Assembly (NCBI GenBank): GCA_003104905.1
Contig: PQAS01000040.1
Location: 1-43,350 of the forward strand
DNA length: 43,350 bases
Source: Candidatus Methanoperedentaceae archaeon
Lineage (GTDB): Archaea; Halobacteriota; Methanosarcinia; Methanosarcinales; Methanoperedenaceae
Direction of reading: 5' to 3'
The notes beneath the pieces are model-generated. The model was not told the origin of the DNA, did no database searches, and was given only the letters and a program-made list of their open reading frames with translations. The number at the start of each line of letters is the position of its first letter. The first letter of the stretch is position 1. Position numbers and translations under genes: made by a program. Below are positions 16,576 to 25,185 of this stretch, piece by piece.

Positions 16576-16836
16576 ATGAATAAAACCGGAGGCTGCAAAC
16601 ATCTTGAAAATAAAACTACCATGGTGAGTGGAAATATTACCGTCCCGAGCTCACTGCAAAATATTATCAAAATCATCGATCCTGCCAAACAATATGTTTC
16701 AATCGAAACCCGCAGGCGTTCAAATGCGATAGATATCCCCAGAATGTGTGCGGATATCTTCAGGCTAAGTTCACTTGGCTGGTCACCTGTGATCGATCTT
16801 AAGGAAGGATTGGTAAGAACTATCAGAGAGATGTGA
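16576..16836 (+). pseudogene. C-terminal remnant of an NAD-dependent sugar epimerase/dehydratase
   Basis: An 86-codon frame whose last ~65 residues look like the end of an extended-SDR sugar epimerase: IDIPRMCADIFRLSSLGWSP and IDLKEGLVRTIREM match the family ending (DIP..CADI.R....LGW.P.I.LEEG...TI). The Rossmann NAD-binding half (GxxGxxG) and YxxxK are absent. It follows the decayed glycosyltransferase, so both are probably leftovers of one surface-sugar cluster. A short expressed protein cannot be excluded. Confidence 0.6.
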
Positions 16837-16909
16837 TCAGGCATTTAATAATTGATATGATATCATTGGGATTGCCTGGTGACCGAATAATCGAATGTGG
16901 ATATGGATT

Positions 16910-17680
16910 ATGGTGGCAAATTCAGGTTTGTTCAGGTATGCATTTGGAATAGCTGTTGGAATATCAATATTAGCATTATTGCATGGTGCAAGTGCTGCAA
17001 CAATTATAGTCCCCCATGACTTTGCCAGAATACAGTGGGCTATTGACAATGCGACCTCCGGTGATACTATCATAGTGCAAAGCGGTACTTATTACGAGAA
17101 TGTGAATGTGAACAAAAAACTGATCCTTAAAGGTATTGGAATGCCTGTTGTTGACGCCGGGGGAAGAGGAAGCACAATTAAGCTTTCCAAAAATGGAATC
17201 CGGCTTGAAGGATTTAAAGCTACAGGAGCAGGTTCCCGGATTGAAAATGCCGGAATCAAGGTCAAATCCAGCAACAACATACTCATAGGTAATAATGCCA
17301 CGAAAAACGGGAAGGGGAATCTATTCGGAACGGGTATTTATTTGTATTTTTCCAGCAACAACACATTGAATAACAACGATGCATCCGACAACAATCCCGG
17401 CGGAAAGTATCGGCACGGCATTATTCTGGAATCTTCAGGTTACAACACACTGGTCCACAACAATGTATCTGACAACGAATACGGCATTTTTCTGCTCTAT
17501 TCCATCAATAACACGCTGAACCGGAACAATGTATCATACAATATATTCGGATTCTTTCTGTCAAATTCCAATAATAACACGCTCATCGGGAATAATCTTT
17601 CAAAAAACCAGGTAGATTATTCTTTATACCATTCCAAAGACAACGCAATCGAGGACTATAAGAGGAAGAAACAATTATGA
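16910..17680 (+). CDS. Secreted right-handed beta-helix protein (NosD/parallel beta-helix repeats)
   Basis: The 256-residue product has a signal peptide (LFRYAFGIAVGISILALLHG, cleavage near ASA). It is followed by VPHDFARIQWAIDNATSGDTI and VQSGTYYENVNVNKKLILKG, the N-terminal cap typical of archaeal NosD-like surface proteins. From ~120 onward are repeats such as NNTLNNNDASDNN, YNTLVHNNVSDNEYGIFLL and NNTLNRNNVSYN, one turn each of ~23 residues. It is a cell-surface or secreted beta-helix, perhaps binding carbohydrate. The protein is short and the C-terminus ends within the helix without an anchor, so it may be a truncated copy. An ATG at 16895 is an alternative start. Confidence 0.78.
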   Translation: MVANSGLFRYAFGIAVGISILALLHGASAATIIVPHDFARIQWAIDNATSGDTIIVQSGTYYENVNVNKKLILKGIGMPVVDAGGRGSTIKLSKNGIRLEGFKATGAGSRIENAGIKVKSSNNILIGNNATKNGKGNLFGTGIYLYFSSNNTLNNNDASDNNPGGKYRHGIILESSGYNTLVHNNVSDNEYGIFLLYSINNTLNRNNVSYNIFGFFLSNSNNNTLIGNNLSKNQVDYSLYHSKDNAIEDYKRKKQL

Positions 17681-17698
17681 TAAGGAAATGGTGGTAAA

Positions 17699-17956
17699 AT
17701 GTCAGAATGCAAGCCTGTTACATATCATATTACTTCGGATGTATTTGAATGTATGAAGAAAAAGTTTAAAGATGCCGGGATTCAGGTCCCTCAAGGAAAT
17801 AACGGCGATATGGAAGGCAGTGGTGTTATAGCACATTTTGAATGGGATGGGAAATCAAATTTAATTATTACAATCAAAAAGAAACCAATTATTGCAAGTT
17901 GTGGTTATGTAATAGGAAAAATAGAAGAATTTGTGAATGAATGTAATGGAAGTTAA
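17699..17956 (+). CDS. Small protein of unknown function
   Basis: The 85-residue protein contains no recognised motif. It is predicted mixed alpha/beta, with a lysine-rich helix (VFECMKKKFKDAGIQVPQG), a beta hairpin (GVIAHFEWDGKSNLIITIKKKP) and a C-terminal helix (GYVIGKIEEFVNECNG). The order helix-strand-strand-helix could be a small ligand-binding fold. A GGTGG stretch precedes the ATG. It is 18 bases after the beta-helix gene. Confidence 0.65.
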   Translation: MSECKPVTYHITSDVFECMKKKFKDAGIQVPQGNNGDMEGSGVIAHFEWDGKSNLIITIKKKPIIASCGYVIGKIEEFVNECNGS

Positions 17957-18016
17957 GCGGCATTCGATATAAATCATGTTTCCCTTTACATCCATAAAAA
18001 AATGACTGCCGGAAAA

Positions 18017-18027
18017 TTATAAATAAT
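18017..18027 (+). promoter_or_regulatory. TATA box of the LVIVD-repeat gene
   Basis: TTATAAATAAT is centred about 27 bases before the GTG at 18049, which implies a leaderless transcript starting at or near the initiation codon. Confidence 0.6.
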
Positions 18028-18048
18028 AACGGCCTCCTTAATATTATT

Positions 18049-19335
18049 GTGAAAGCTATAATAAGGGGTTTTACTCTGTTATTTTTAGTATTGATTATGA
18101 TCATTATTCCAACTCATGGTGAACCCCTGAAAAACCTGACAGAGGTTGGAGTTTTCACGACAAACGACCCTCGCGATGCAGAGTTCTATAAAGATTATAT
18201 GTTCATTGCAGATGGAAATTCATTGCTAGTATATAATGTTAGAAATCCTGAAAAACCCAGGCTTGCTAATAAAATATCAGATTTTGACGGGAAGGTTTAT
18301 GGAATCTCTATTCTGGAAGAGCGTTTGTATATTGCGTCAGGACCCGGCTGGATATATGTGCTCAATATAAGTGATCCGGAAAATCCAACAAAAATTTACC
18401 AGATCACCTCTCTGGACAATGCAAATGATGTTGCGGTAAATGAAAAATATATGTATGTGGCTGATTCAAATACCGGATTTCTTATTTTTAATATGAGCAA
18501 CAGGATAAATCCTGAACTTGCAGGCATGTTCTATGTGTTAAAATCCAATGATAGCGGAACTCTTCGAGGATGGGCGGGAACATCAATTGAAGTTTCGGGT
18601 AACTATGTATTCCTGAGCGCAGAAAAAAGAATCGGATTCTATATTATTGATGTATCTGATCCTGGAAAACCGGAGCAGGTCTTTCATTCTCTTGGAAAAA
18701 ATGTATATGATATAGCCACATATGGAAATGATGTTTATCTTGCCAGGGGTGACGGGACGTCCGAATATGATCTATTGGATATCAGCAACCCTCGTAATCC
18801 AATCACTTCCGGGATTTTCTATATAGACGAGATCGAAGACAGGACAGCTATTGCTATCCACGGTGATTATATTTACGCTGCATCAGGTGAAACCTGGCAT
18901 ATCTTCAAAACACCTGATACTATCCCCCCAACGATAACAATTGAAAAACCTTTGCAGGGCGAAATATTTTTGAACCGGGTTGTAAATATCTCAGGGACCG
19001 CATTTGATAAGAGTGGAATCAAGGAAGTTCTTGTAAATGGAAATTATTCCGGGACAGATGTATGGGAACAAAAAGTCATCGTTCAGGAGGGAATTAATAA
19101 TATCACAATAACTGCACTGGATAATAGCGGGAATAATCATACTGAGAGTATCCAGGTGATGTATCGTCCTGCGGCTGCCGTATTGACACCCGGAAAAACA
19201 GTTACTTCCGCCCCAACAGATATAATAGCAAAAGATGCAGTGAACAAGCCTGTATCTTATAATATCATATTGATATCGATGCTTTTTTTTATAACAATTG
19301 CTTTAATTTACTGGATATATAATTTAAAGAAATAA
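18049..19335 (+). CDS. Secreted LVIVD-repeat protein with Ig-like domain and C-terminal membrane anchor
   Basis: The 428-residue protein has a signal peptide (residues ~1-25, ending near THG). Residues ~35-285 carry LVIVD-type propeller units of about 42 residues, for example FIADGNSLLVYNVRNPEKPR, LYIASGPGWIYVLNISDPEN and VFLSAEKRIGFYIIDVSDPG. Residues ~290-375 form an Ig-like domain (TITIEKPLQGEIFLNRVVNI ... GINNITITALDNSGNN) of the kind found in archaeal surface proteins. A final TM helix (NIILISMLFFITIALIYWIY) and KK tail anchor it. It is likely a surface adhesion or scaffold protein. The GTG start is preceded by a TATA box at leaderless distance. Confidence 0.85.
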   Translation: MKAIIRGFTLLFLVLIMIIIPTHGEPLKNLTEVGVFTTNDPRDAEFYKDYMFIADGNSLLVYNVRNPEKPRLANKISDFDGKVYGISILEERLYIASGPGWIYVLNISDPENPTKIYQITSLDNANDVAVNEKYMYVADSNTGFLIFNMSNRINPELAGMFYVLKSNDSGTLRGWAGTSIEVSGNYVFLSAEKRIGFYIIDVSDPGKPEQVFHSLGKNVYDIATYGNDVYLARGDGTSEYDLLDISNPRNPITSGIFYIDEIEDRTAIAIHGDYIYAASGETWHIFKTPDTIPPTITIEKPLQGEIFLNRVVNISGTAFDKSGIKEVLVNGNYSGTDVWEQKVIVQEGINNITITALDNSGNNHTESIQVMYRPAAAVLTPGKTVTSAPTDIIAKDAVNKPVSYNIILISMLFFITIALIYWIYNLKK

Positions 19336-19390
19336 TCTGAAGAAACAATATGAGATATCTCTTTATACGGCAAATCCAATAAGACAGGAT

Positions 19391-20347
19391 ATGCATTTTG
19401 ACAGGTATTGCGCCCAAATCGATGCTCTCGACACCGATGATACCACCAAGAATGCCATGCGTGTAGCTTTCTCCCGAAGGATTGAATTATTCGGGAATGA
19501 TTTGCTTTTTTACAGGGAGCCTTTTACTCCGATATCATTGACTGGCACCCGATGCGCTTTGAAATGCAAGCATTGTAATTCATATTACCTGCGCCATATG
19601 CTGGATGGCTCAAATGGCAGACTGCATTCATCAGCACATGGCCTGGCCGCAGCTGGCGCCAATGGAATATTATTAAGCGGCGGAAGCTCAATAGATGGAA
19701 GTGTTCCAACATACCTGCATGCTTGTGATATTCAAAAAATAAGACAGGATACAAATCTCCTGGTCAGCGCCCATACAGGCATCGTTAACAGGAGACAGGC
19801 AGAAATACTTTCAAAATATCTGGATATGGCACTTGTGGATGTTATAGGGGATAATGAAACCATTCATGATATACTGGGTTTGTCCGCATCAGTCCAGGAT
19901 TATGAAAATACATTATTTCACCTGTCGTCTTCCGGAATCCGGCTTGCTCCGCACATCATTGTCGGGCTGCATAATGGTGAATTGAAAGGGGAATTACGCG
20001 CCCTTGAGGTCCTCAGGAAATTCGATCCCGTTGTAATCGTCATAGTTGTATTTATACCAACAGAAGGGACTGCATTGGATATGGCAGCGCCTCCGAAAAT
20101 AGAAGACGTGGTAAAGGTATTAACAAAGGCCAGGGAAATGTTTGATGTGCCGCTGTCTTTGAGCTGCGTTCGCCCCGGAGGGAAATACCGTTCCATACTG
20201 GATAAATACGCTATCTTAAGCGGCATTGACAGGATGGCTGTGCCATCACGAAGCGCTTACAGGACAGGTCAGGAGACAGGTTTGAACATTATTGAGGTGC
20301 CAAAAATGTGTTGTTCTTACGGCAGGAAAGCTCCAGGAGTAATATGA
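19391..20347 (+). CDS. Radical SAM protein of unknown substrate
   Basis: The 318-residue protein has the 4Fe-4S/SAM motif C-x3-C-x2-C at residues 55-62 (TGTRCALKCKHCNSYYLRHM), then LLSGGSS (SAM-amine binding), a LVSAHTGIV strand and VVIVVFIPTEGTALD near 220. The barrel looks like the BioB/lipoyl-synthase-like class. A C-terminal CC pair (PKMCCSYG) may hold a second cluster or metal. The TGA overlaps the ATG of the next gene, so the two proteins very probably act together. Substrate and pathway are unknown; a lipoate- or cofactor-like maturation role is only a possibility. Confidence 0.85.
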   Translation: MHFDRYCAQIDALDTDDTTKNAMRVAFSRRIELFGNDLLFYREPFTPISLTGTRCALKCKHCNSYYLRHMLDGSNGRLHSSAHGLAAAGANGILLSGGSSIDGSVPTYLHACDIQKIRQDTNLLVSAHTGIVNRRQAEILSKYLDMALVDVIGDNETIHDILGLSASVQDYENTLFHLSSSGIRLAPHIIVGLHNGELKGELRALEVLRKFDPVVIVIVVFIPTEGTALDMAAPPKIEDVVKVLTKAREMFDVPLSLSCVRPGGKYRSILDKYAILSGIDRMAVPSRSAYRTGQETGLNIIEVPKMCCSYGRKAPGVI

Positions 20348-21168
20348 AAGAAATTGCCCGACACAATGACGTAAATATTTATGCACCCGATGATGCAAGG
20401 TTTTCCTTCATGAAAAGCCCTTATGCAGCACATAAAACAAATAGCGCGGTTGACATTTATTCCGGATGCTTTGGAGGAGAGGCGCTATCTCCGGTGGATG
20501 GCAGGATAATCGATATCCGAAGTTTTGACACACCTACGCCTTTTAAAGGAAAGGATTCAAAAGAATATCTAATAGCGATACAACAGGGAAAATATGTTAT
20601 CAAAATTATTCATATAAAACCAGAGGTCTTAAAAGGCGAAAAAATATCAAAAGGAGATCGCATAGGATCATATATCAAGAATGGATATTTTATTTTCTGG
20701 AACGACGCTGTCATGCATGTAGAGGTCAGGGATCCATGTGATTATCTGCGTGCATCAAATAATTTCCAGCTTTCACCAAGGATTAAATGGAAAAGCCTTC
20801 CTATTGGTGAGATTTCGGAATTTGATTGCGTTGTTAAAGAAGTAAGAGAGAGTTATTCTTTACTTTCCGCTCCCTTCCGGACCTGCGGTGAAATCGGGGG
20901 TTTCCCGATAGATTCCGGATTTATTGACGGCTATATCAGTTCAAAAAAAGATGGTCATTTCTTTGGCATTCTCAAACCGGAAGGATTTTTTCGGCCTGAA
21001 GTTTCTTTTCTTGAAATAACAAAGGAAAATATTCCAATAAGAAGCTCAGGGATTGCCTTTTGTTTATCTTTCAATGAGCCCAGGATAAAATTGATCCCGG
21101 AAAAATATGGTGACAAACCACTCAATCCAGGTGATAAAATCCATATAAGCCTGGGGATTCTTTCCTGA
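20344..21168 (+). CDS. M23/lysostaphin-fold-like protein coupled to the radical SAM gene
   Basis: The 274-residue soluble protein overlaps the radical SAM gene by four bases (ATGA). Residues ~20-140 look like the beta-sheet fold of M23 peptidases and related lipoyl-like domains: AAHKTNSAVDIYSG (H and D), LSPVDGRIIDIRSF, KGDRIGSYIKNGYF and VMHVEVRDP in place of HLHFEV. Only one His of the usual H-x-H is kept and there is no signal peptide, so peptidoglycan hydrolysis is unlikely. The C-terminal ~130 residues are unrecognised. A carrier or accessory role for the radical SAM enzyme is inference. The 3' end overlaps the convergent gene by 47 bases. Confidence 0.7.
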   Translation: MKEIARHNDVNIYAPDDARFSFMKSPYAAHKTNSAVDIYSGCFGGEALSPVDGRIIDIRSFDTPTPFKGKDSKEYLIAIQQGKYVIKIIHIKPEVLKGEKISKGDRIGSYIKNGYFIFWNDAVMHVEVRDPCDYLRASNNFQLSPRIKWKSLPIGEISEFDCVVKEVRESYSLLSAPFRTCGEIGGFPIDSGFIDGYISSKKDGHFFGILKPEGFFRPEVSFLEITKENIPIRSSGIAFCLSFNEPRIKLIPEKYGDKPLNPGDKIHISLGILS

Positions 21169-21625
21169 GTCTCACCCTTAATACATCTGCTGCACTGCTC
21201 AGGTCGTTTTCATAAAGGTCCCTTATTCTTGAATCATATAAGTTCGAATATATTTGAAGAAGCTCTATCTCTGCTTTATCTCTTAAATCTCTATTCTCAT
21301 GTTCCAGAATAATATGAAAATCATCCTGGTGCATTATTATGAACTTCCGGAGGTTTTCCACGTTCTTTATTTCCGGCAATAGTCTAAGCACCCTGATAAT
21401 AGGGGAGCCTCTTTTCTTTCGCTGCCTGGGACCATCGTGAATATATAATCCTATAAGTTCACAGCCTGTTTTTATTATTGCAGTTAAAGTGAGAGCCCCT
21501 GCGCCGCTGCATACTTCCACTTTTTCCTCAAGAACAGAATAACCACTGCCGGATAATGGTTGTCTTGCGAACTGCATGAGGGAGATTTCATATTCTTTTT
21601 CGGGGACACCCCAGTAATCGTTCAT
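21122..21625 (-). CDS. Hypothetical protein, 167 residues
   Basis: No family was recognised. The protein opens MNDYWGVPEKEYEISLMQFA, has a small hydrophobic beta segment (GAGALTLTAIIKTGCELIGLYIH) and a basic stretch (GPRQRKKRGSP), and ends in a long charged helix region (IRDLYENDLSSAADVLRVRLRKES). No signal peptide or membrane span. It is convergent with the M23-like gene and overlaps it by 47 bases, and divergent from the aspartate kinase 90 bases away. The long overlap lowers confidence in the exact 3' end, but codon use over the frame is convincing. Confidence 0.65.
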   Translation of the reverse strand: MNDYWGVPEKEYEISLMQFARQPLSGSGYSVLEEKVEVCSGAGALTLTAIIKTGCELIGLYIHDGPRQRKKRGSPIIRVLRLLPEIKNVENLRKFIIMHQDDFHIILEHENRDLRDKAEIELLQIYSNLYDSRIRDLYENDLSSAADVLRVRLRKESPGLYGFYHLD

Positions 21626-21715
21626 GACAACAAGCAGGTATGGATGAATATTTATAGGTATCTTTGAGGTTTTTAGTAAGCTTTAATAGAACCTCTGACG
21701 ATTGAAAAAGCCTAT

Positions 21716-23116
21716 ATGAGATTAGTGATGAAATTCGGAGGCACATCTGTCGGCGACGGCATCCGCATAAGACATGTCGCAGAACTGGCAAAAAAATACC
21801 ATGAAGAAGGTAACGAGATAGTTCTTGTGACATCAGCGCTTAGCGGAGTCACGGATGCCCTCCTAAAAAACGCAAAAAACGCCTCAGAAACCGGAAAAAC
21901 ATCGGCTGTAAAAGATTTCATCGCTGACCTCACAAAACAGCATCATAAAGCCGTTAAGGATGCCATCGGCCAGTCCGGGATCGAAGAAAAAGTAACGCAT
22001 GAGTTTGACATGCGTATCGAGGAACTTGAGAAAGCACTTATTGGCATATGCTATCTTGGCGAACTGACTCCAAGGTCGATAGATTACATCTCATCATACG
22101 GTGAGAGGCTGGCCGCGCCCATCATCGCAGGATCATTGAATTCACTGGGTGTAAATTCATGTTCGTTCACCGGAGGCGAGGCGGGTATAAAAACAACAGA
22201 TGATTATGGAAATGCCAAACCCCTTGAGGAAACATATTCATTAATAAAAGAACGGATAGAACGGCTCCTTGCTGACAGTATCCCGGTAATTTGCGGTTTT
22301 ATTGCCGAGAACGAAGCAGGTATTATCACAACCCTGGGCCGCGGAGGTTCTGATTTCACAGCATCGATCGTGGGAGCCGCGATAAAAGCCAATGAGATAT
22401 GGCTCTGGAAAGAAGTGGACGGGATAATGACAACAGACCCCAATATCGTTCCCGAAGCAAGACCAATCCCTGTGATCTCCTATATTGAAGCAATGGAGTT
22501 ATCATATTTCGGGGCAAAAGTCCTGCATCCGAGGGCAATTGAACCGGCTATCAGGCACGGAATACCTGTGCGCGTTAAGAATACATTCCACCCGGAGGTC
22601 CCGGGCACAATAGTTGTAAAAGACCAGAAACAGAGTAAAGATGTAGTAAAAGCTGTAACTGTTATTAAAAATGTGGCTCTGATCAATATATCGGGCGCAG
22701 GGATGGTAGGAACGATCGGTGTCGCAGCGCGTGTTTTCACCACACTTGCAAATGCGGGCGTAAATATTGTTATGATAAGCCAGGGCTCCTCAGAAGCGAA
22801 CATTTCACTGGTTGTCGATGAATCCCATCTTGACAAGGCTGTAAAGGCAATTAAGGCTGAATTCAAGAACGGGATCATTAAAGAGGTCACACCGGACAGG
22901 AACATCTCCGTAGTAGCTGTCGTAGGCGCAGGTATGGCGAACACGCCTGGTGTTGCCGGAAGAGTTTTTGGGGCGCTGGGTAAAGCCAGGGTAAATGTGA
23001 TAATGATAAGCCAGGGCTCATCACAGCATAATATCTCATTTGCAGTAAGTGAAGAGGGTGCAAAGAATGCTGTTTCTGTTCTCCACAAAGAGTTCGGGCT
23101 TGACCTTGCGAAATAA
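21716..23116 (+). CDS. lysC: Aspartate kinase
   Basis: At 466 residues it is a monofunctional aspartokinase (EC 2.7.2.4), the first step of lysine, threonine and methionine synthesis. The N-terminal kinase domain starts VMKFGGTSVGDG and includes SYGERLAAPI, TLGRGGSDFTAS and VDGIMTTDPNIVPEAR. Two ACT domains follow from ~residue 320, with MISQGSSEANISLVVDE and MISQGSSQHNISFAVSE, the expected allosteric sites for lysine or threonine. There is no homoserine dehydrogenase fusion. No Shine-Dalgarno sequence is seen, consistent with leaderless translation. Confidence 0.96.
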   Translation: MRLVMKFGGTSVGDGIRIRHVAELAKKYHEEGNEIVLVTSALSGVTDALLKNAKNASETGKTSAVKDFIADLTKQHHKAVKDAIGQSGIEEKVTHEFDMRIEELEKALIGICYLGELTPRSIDYISSYGERLAAPIIAGSLNSLGVNSCSFTGGEAGIKTTDDYGNAKPLEETYSLIKERIERLLADSIPVICGFIAENEAGIITTLGRGGSDFTASIVGAAIKANEIWLWKEVDGIMTTDPNIVPEARPIPVISYIEAMELSYFGAKVLHPRAIEPAIRHGIPVRVKNTFHPEVPGTIVVKDQKQSKDVVKAVTVIKNVALINISGAGMVGTIGVAARVFTTLANAGVNIVMISQGSSEANISLVVDESHLDKAVKAIKAEFKNGIIKEVTPDRNISVVAVVGAGMANTPGVAGRVFGALGKARVNVIMISQGSSQHNISFAVSEEGAKNAVSVLHKEFGLDLAK

Positions 23117-23120
23117 TGTT

Positions 23121-23303
23121 ATGGATTTGAACAGTCTTCCCCTAGTATCAAAAATAATCCTTGTAATCGGATTCACTTTAGGTATCATTTCATTAATTAT
23201 TTTTCTGCGTTATCCGATAATGTTGATATTGATGAAATACAGCCCGAAGTACCGTGAATTCATAAAGAGGGATCTTGCAAGAAAGAAATCCGGGAAATTA
23301 TGA
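23121..23303 (+). CDS. Small single-span membrane protein
   Basis: A 60-residue protein beginning MDLNSLPLVSKIILVIGFTL, with a hydrophobic helix of ~30 residues and a basic C-terminal tail (YREFIKRDLARKKSGKL). It starts four bases after the aspartate kinase stop and its own stop overlaps the ATG of the XTP pyrophosphatase gene, so it is embedded in an operon. A longer frame starting at 23049 lies inside lysC and is rejected. Function unknown. Confidence 0.7.
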   Translation: MDLNSLPLVSKIILVIGFTLGIISLIIFLRYPIMLILMKYSPKYREFIKRDLARKKSGKL

Positions 23304-23875
23304 GAAAAATAATCTTTGTTACAGGTAATCCCCACAAGGTGAAAGAAGCTACTGATATTATGTCCCCCCTGGGTATAAAAATAGAGCAAAACAATTGTGG
23401 ATATCCGGAATTGCAGGAAGATACTCTTGAAGCAATCGCAGGTTTTGGGGCAAGATGGGCTGCAAATAAATTAAATTGTGAGGTAATGGTGGATGATTCC
23501 GGGATATTCATCGATGCTCTATCCGGATTCCCTGGGCCTTATTCTGCGTACGTTGCCAGGACTATTGGAAATAGGAGAATATTAAAACTTCTTGATGGAG
23601 AAATGAACCGGCGCGCTGTTCTGAAATGCGCTATTGGCTACTGCCGTCCCGGCGAGGAACCTGTAGTTTTTTCGGGGGAAGTGGAAGGAAAGATCGCAGA
23701 AGATATCAGGGGAAAACTGGGTTTCGGGTACGATCCGATATTCGAGGTTGGTGGATTAACGTTCGGTGAAATGGCCGATGAAGAAAAGAACAGACTCTCC
23801 CACAGGTATATGGCGCTGGCTGAGTTTTCGCTCTGGTTGAAAGAGCCTGATAGAATAAAAAACCAACAACTTTAA
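23300..23875 (+). CDS. rdgB: XTP/dITP pyrophosphatase (HAM1/RdgB family)
   Basis: The 191-residue enzyme has the family start IFVTGNPHKVKEA (TxNxxK motif), VDDSGIFIDALSGFPGPYSA with the catalytic acidic residues, then GKLGFGYDPIFE and the late SHRYMAL. It hydrolyses non-canonical purine nucleotides (ITP, XTP and their deoxy forms) to monophosphates, protecting nucleic acids. Length is normal (185-205). ATGA-type overlap with the small membrane protein gene. Confidence 0.95.
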   Translation: MRKIIFVTGNPHKVKEATDIMSPLGIKIEQNNCGYPELQEDTLEAIAGFGARWAANKLNCEVMVDDSGIFIDALSGFPGPYSAYVARTIGNRRILKLLDGEMNRRAVLKCAIGYCRPGEEPVVFSGEVEGKIAEDIRGKLGFGYDPIFEVGGLTFGEMADEEKNRLSHRYMALAEFSLWLKEPDRIKNQQL

Positions 23876-23928
23876 TAACCATCTGACGCATTTTACATCC
23901 GTTTTAACAATTAAATAAAGGGATTCCG

Positions 23929-25185
23929 ATGAGAGATTACATATTAAAAGACATAAACCTCGCAGATGAAGGTAAACAGAGGATCGAATGGGCACGAAGG
24001 CATATGCCGGTTCTCCAGAAAATTAAAGAACAGTTCGAAAAAGAAAAGCCCCTTGAAGGCATTAATGTGGTGGCATGCCTGCATGTAACTGTTGAGACAG
24101 CCAATCTTATTTATACCATGAAGGCAGGGGGCGCAAATATCGCACTGACCGCTTCAAATCCTCTTAGCACACAGGATGATGTTGCAGCGGCGCTCGCCTC
24201 GGAAGGAATAAAAACTTTTGCTATCAAAGGCATGGATGAGAAGAAGTACTATGAATGCCTTGAGGAGGCGCTAAAAATAAAACCCCATGTTACCCTTGAT
24301 GACGGCGCGGATACTATTGCGCTTGTGCATTCCAAACATAAGAACCTTATTAAGAACATAAAAGGCGGATGCGAAGAAACAACAACAGGAGTAATCAGGC
24401 TGCGTGCAATGGCAGCTGATGGCGCTCTTAAATATCCTGTTATCGCGGTAAATGATGCAGAGACAAAGATGATGTTTGACAACCGTTATGGCACAGGACA
24501 AAGCACATTACACGGTATAATGAACGCAACAAACATCCTTTTCGCAGGAAAAACAATCGTTGTTGCAGGATACGGCTGGTGCGGACGCGGTGTTGCATCA
24601 AGGGCACGCGGTCTTGGCGGCAATGTAGTAGTTGTTGAAGTTGAGCCCAGAAAGGCCCTGGAAGCGGTCATGGACGGCTACAGGGTCATGCCTATGAAAG
24701 AAGCATCCATTATCGGGGATATGTTCATAACAGTCACAGGAGACATATCAGTACTGCGAAAAGAGCATTTCCAGGTCATGAAAGACCAGGCAATTGTATG
24801 CAATTCAGGCCACTTCAATGTTGAAATAGATATCCCGGACCTGGCCAAACTTGCAAAGAAAGTCAGCCAGATAAAGAATGATGTTCAGGAATATGCAATG
24901 AAAGACGGAAGACGCATCTATATTCTTGCGGAAGGAAGGCTTGTGAACCTTGCAAGCGCATTCGGGCATCCCCCTGAGGTCATGGACATGAGCTTTGCCA
25001 ACCAGGCTCTTGCTGTAAAATTGATATCGGAAAAAGGAGATACATTTGAAAACCAGGTTTATAAGGTTCCTCCTGAAGTCGATAGTATGGTGGCAAAATT
25101 AAAACTTGAGTCAATGGGAATAGAGATAGAGACCCTCACTAAAGAGCAGGATAAATATCTTCACTCCTGGACTATGGGAACGTGA
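23929..25185 (+). CDS. ahcY: Adenosylhomocysteinase (S-adenosyl/S-inosylhomocysteine hydrolase)
   Basis: The 418-residue protein has the NAD-binding glycine loop VVAGYGWCGRGVASRARGLGG, VACLHVTVETANLIYTM, GCEETTTGVIRLRAM, and NSGHFNVEID near 285. It is the shorter prokaryotic type and lacks the long C-terminal insert; its C-terminus YLHSWTMGT replaces the eukaryotic KPDHYRY. It splits SAH into homocysteine and adenosine; some methanogen homologues prefer S-inosylhomocysteine, so the true substrate is open. AGGGATT precedes the ATG, and the stop overlaps the next gene (TGATG). Confidence 0.95.
   Translation: MRDYILKDINLADEGKQRIEWARRHMPVLQKIKEQFEKEKPLEGINVVACLHVTVETANLIYTMKAGGANIALTASNPLSTQDDVAAALASEGIKTFAIKGMDEKKYYECLEEALKIKPHVTLDDGADTIALVHSKHKNLIKNIKGGCEETTTGVIRLRAMAADGALKYPVIAVNDAETKMMFDNRYGTGQSTLHGIMNATNILFAGKTIVVAGYGWCGRGVASRARGLGGNVVVVEVEPRKALEAVMDGYRVMPMKEASIIGDMFITVTGDISVLRKEHFQVMKDQAIVCNSGHFNVEIDIPDLAKLAKKVSQIKNDVQEYAMKDGRRIYILAEGRLVNLASAFGHPPEVMDMSFANQALAVKLISEKGDTFENQVYKVPPEVDSMVAKLKLESMGIEIETLTKEQDKYLHSWTMGT

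Noticed and set aside
22480-23088. 202-residue minus-strand frame inside the aspartate kinase gene
   Set aside because: It is a shadow of the lysC codons with no recognisable domain and no promoter or Shine-Dalgarno sequence.
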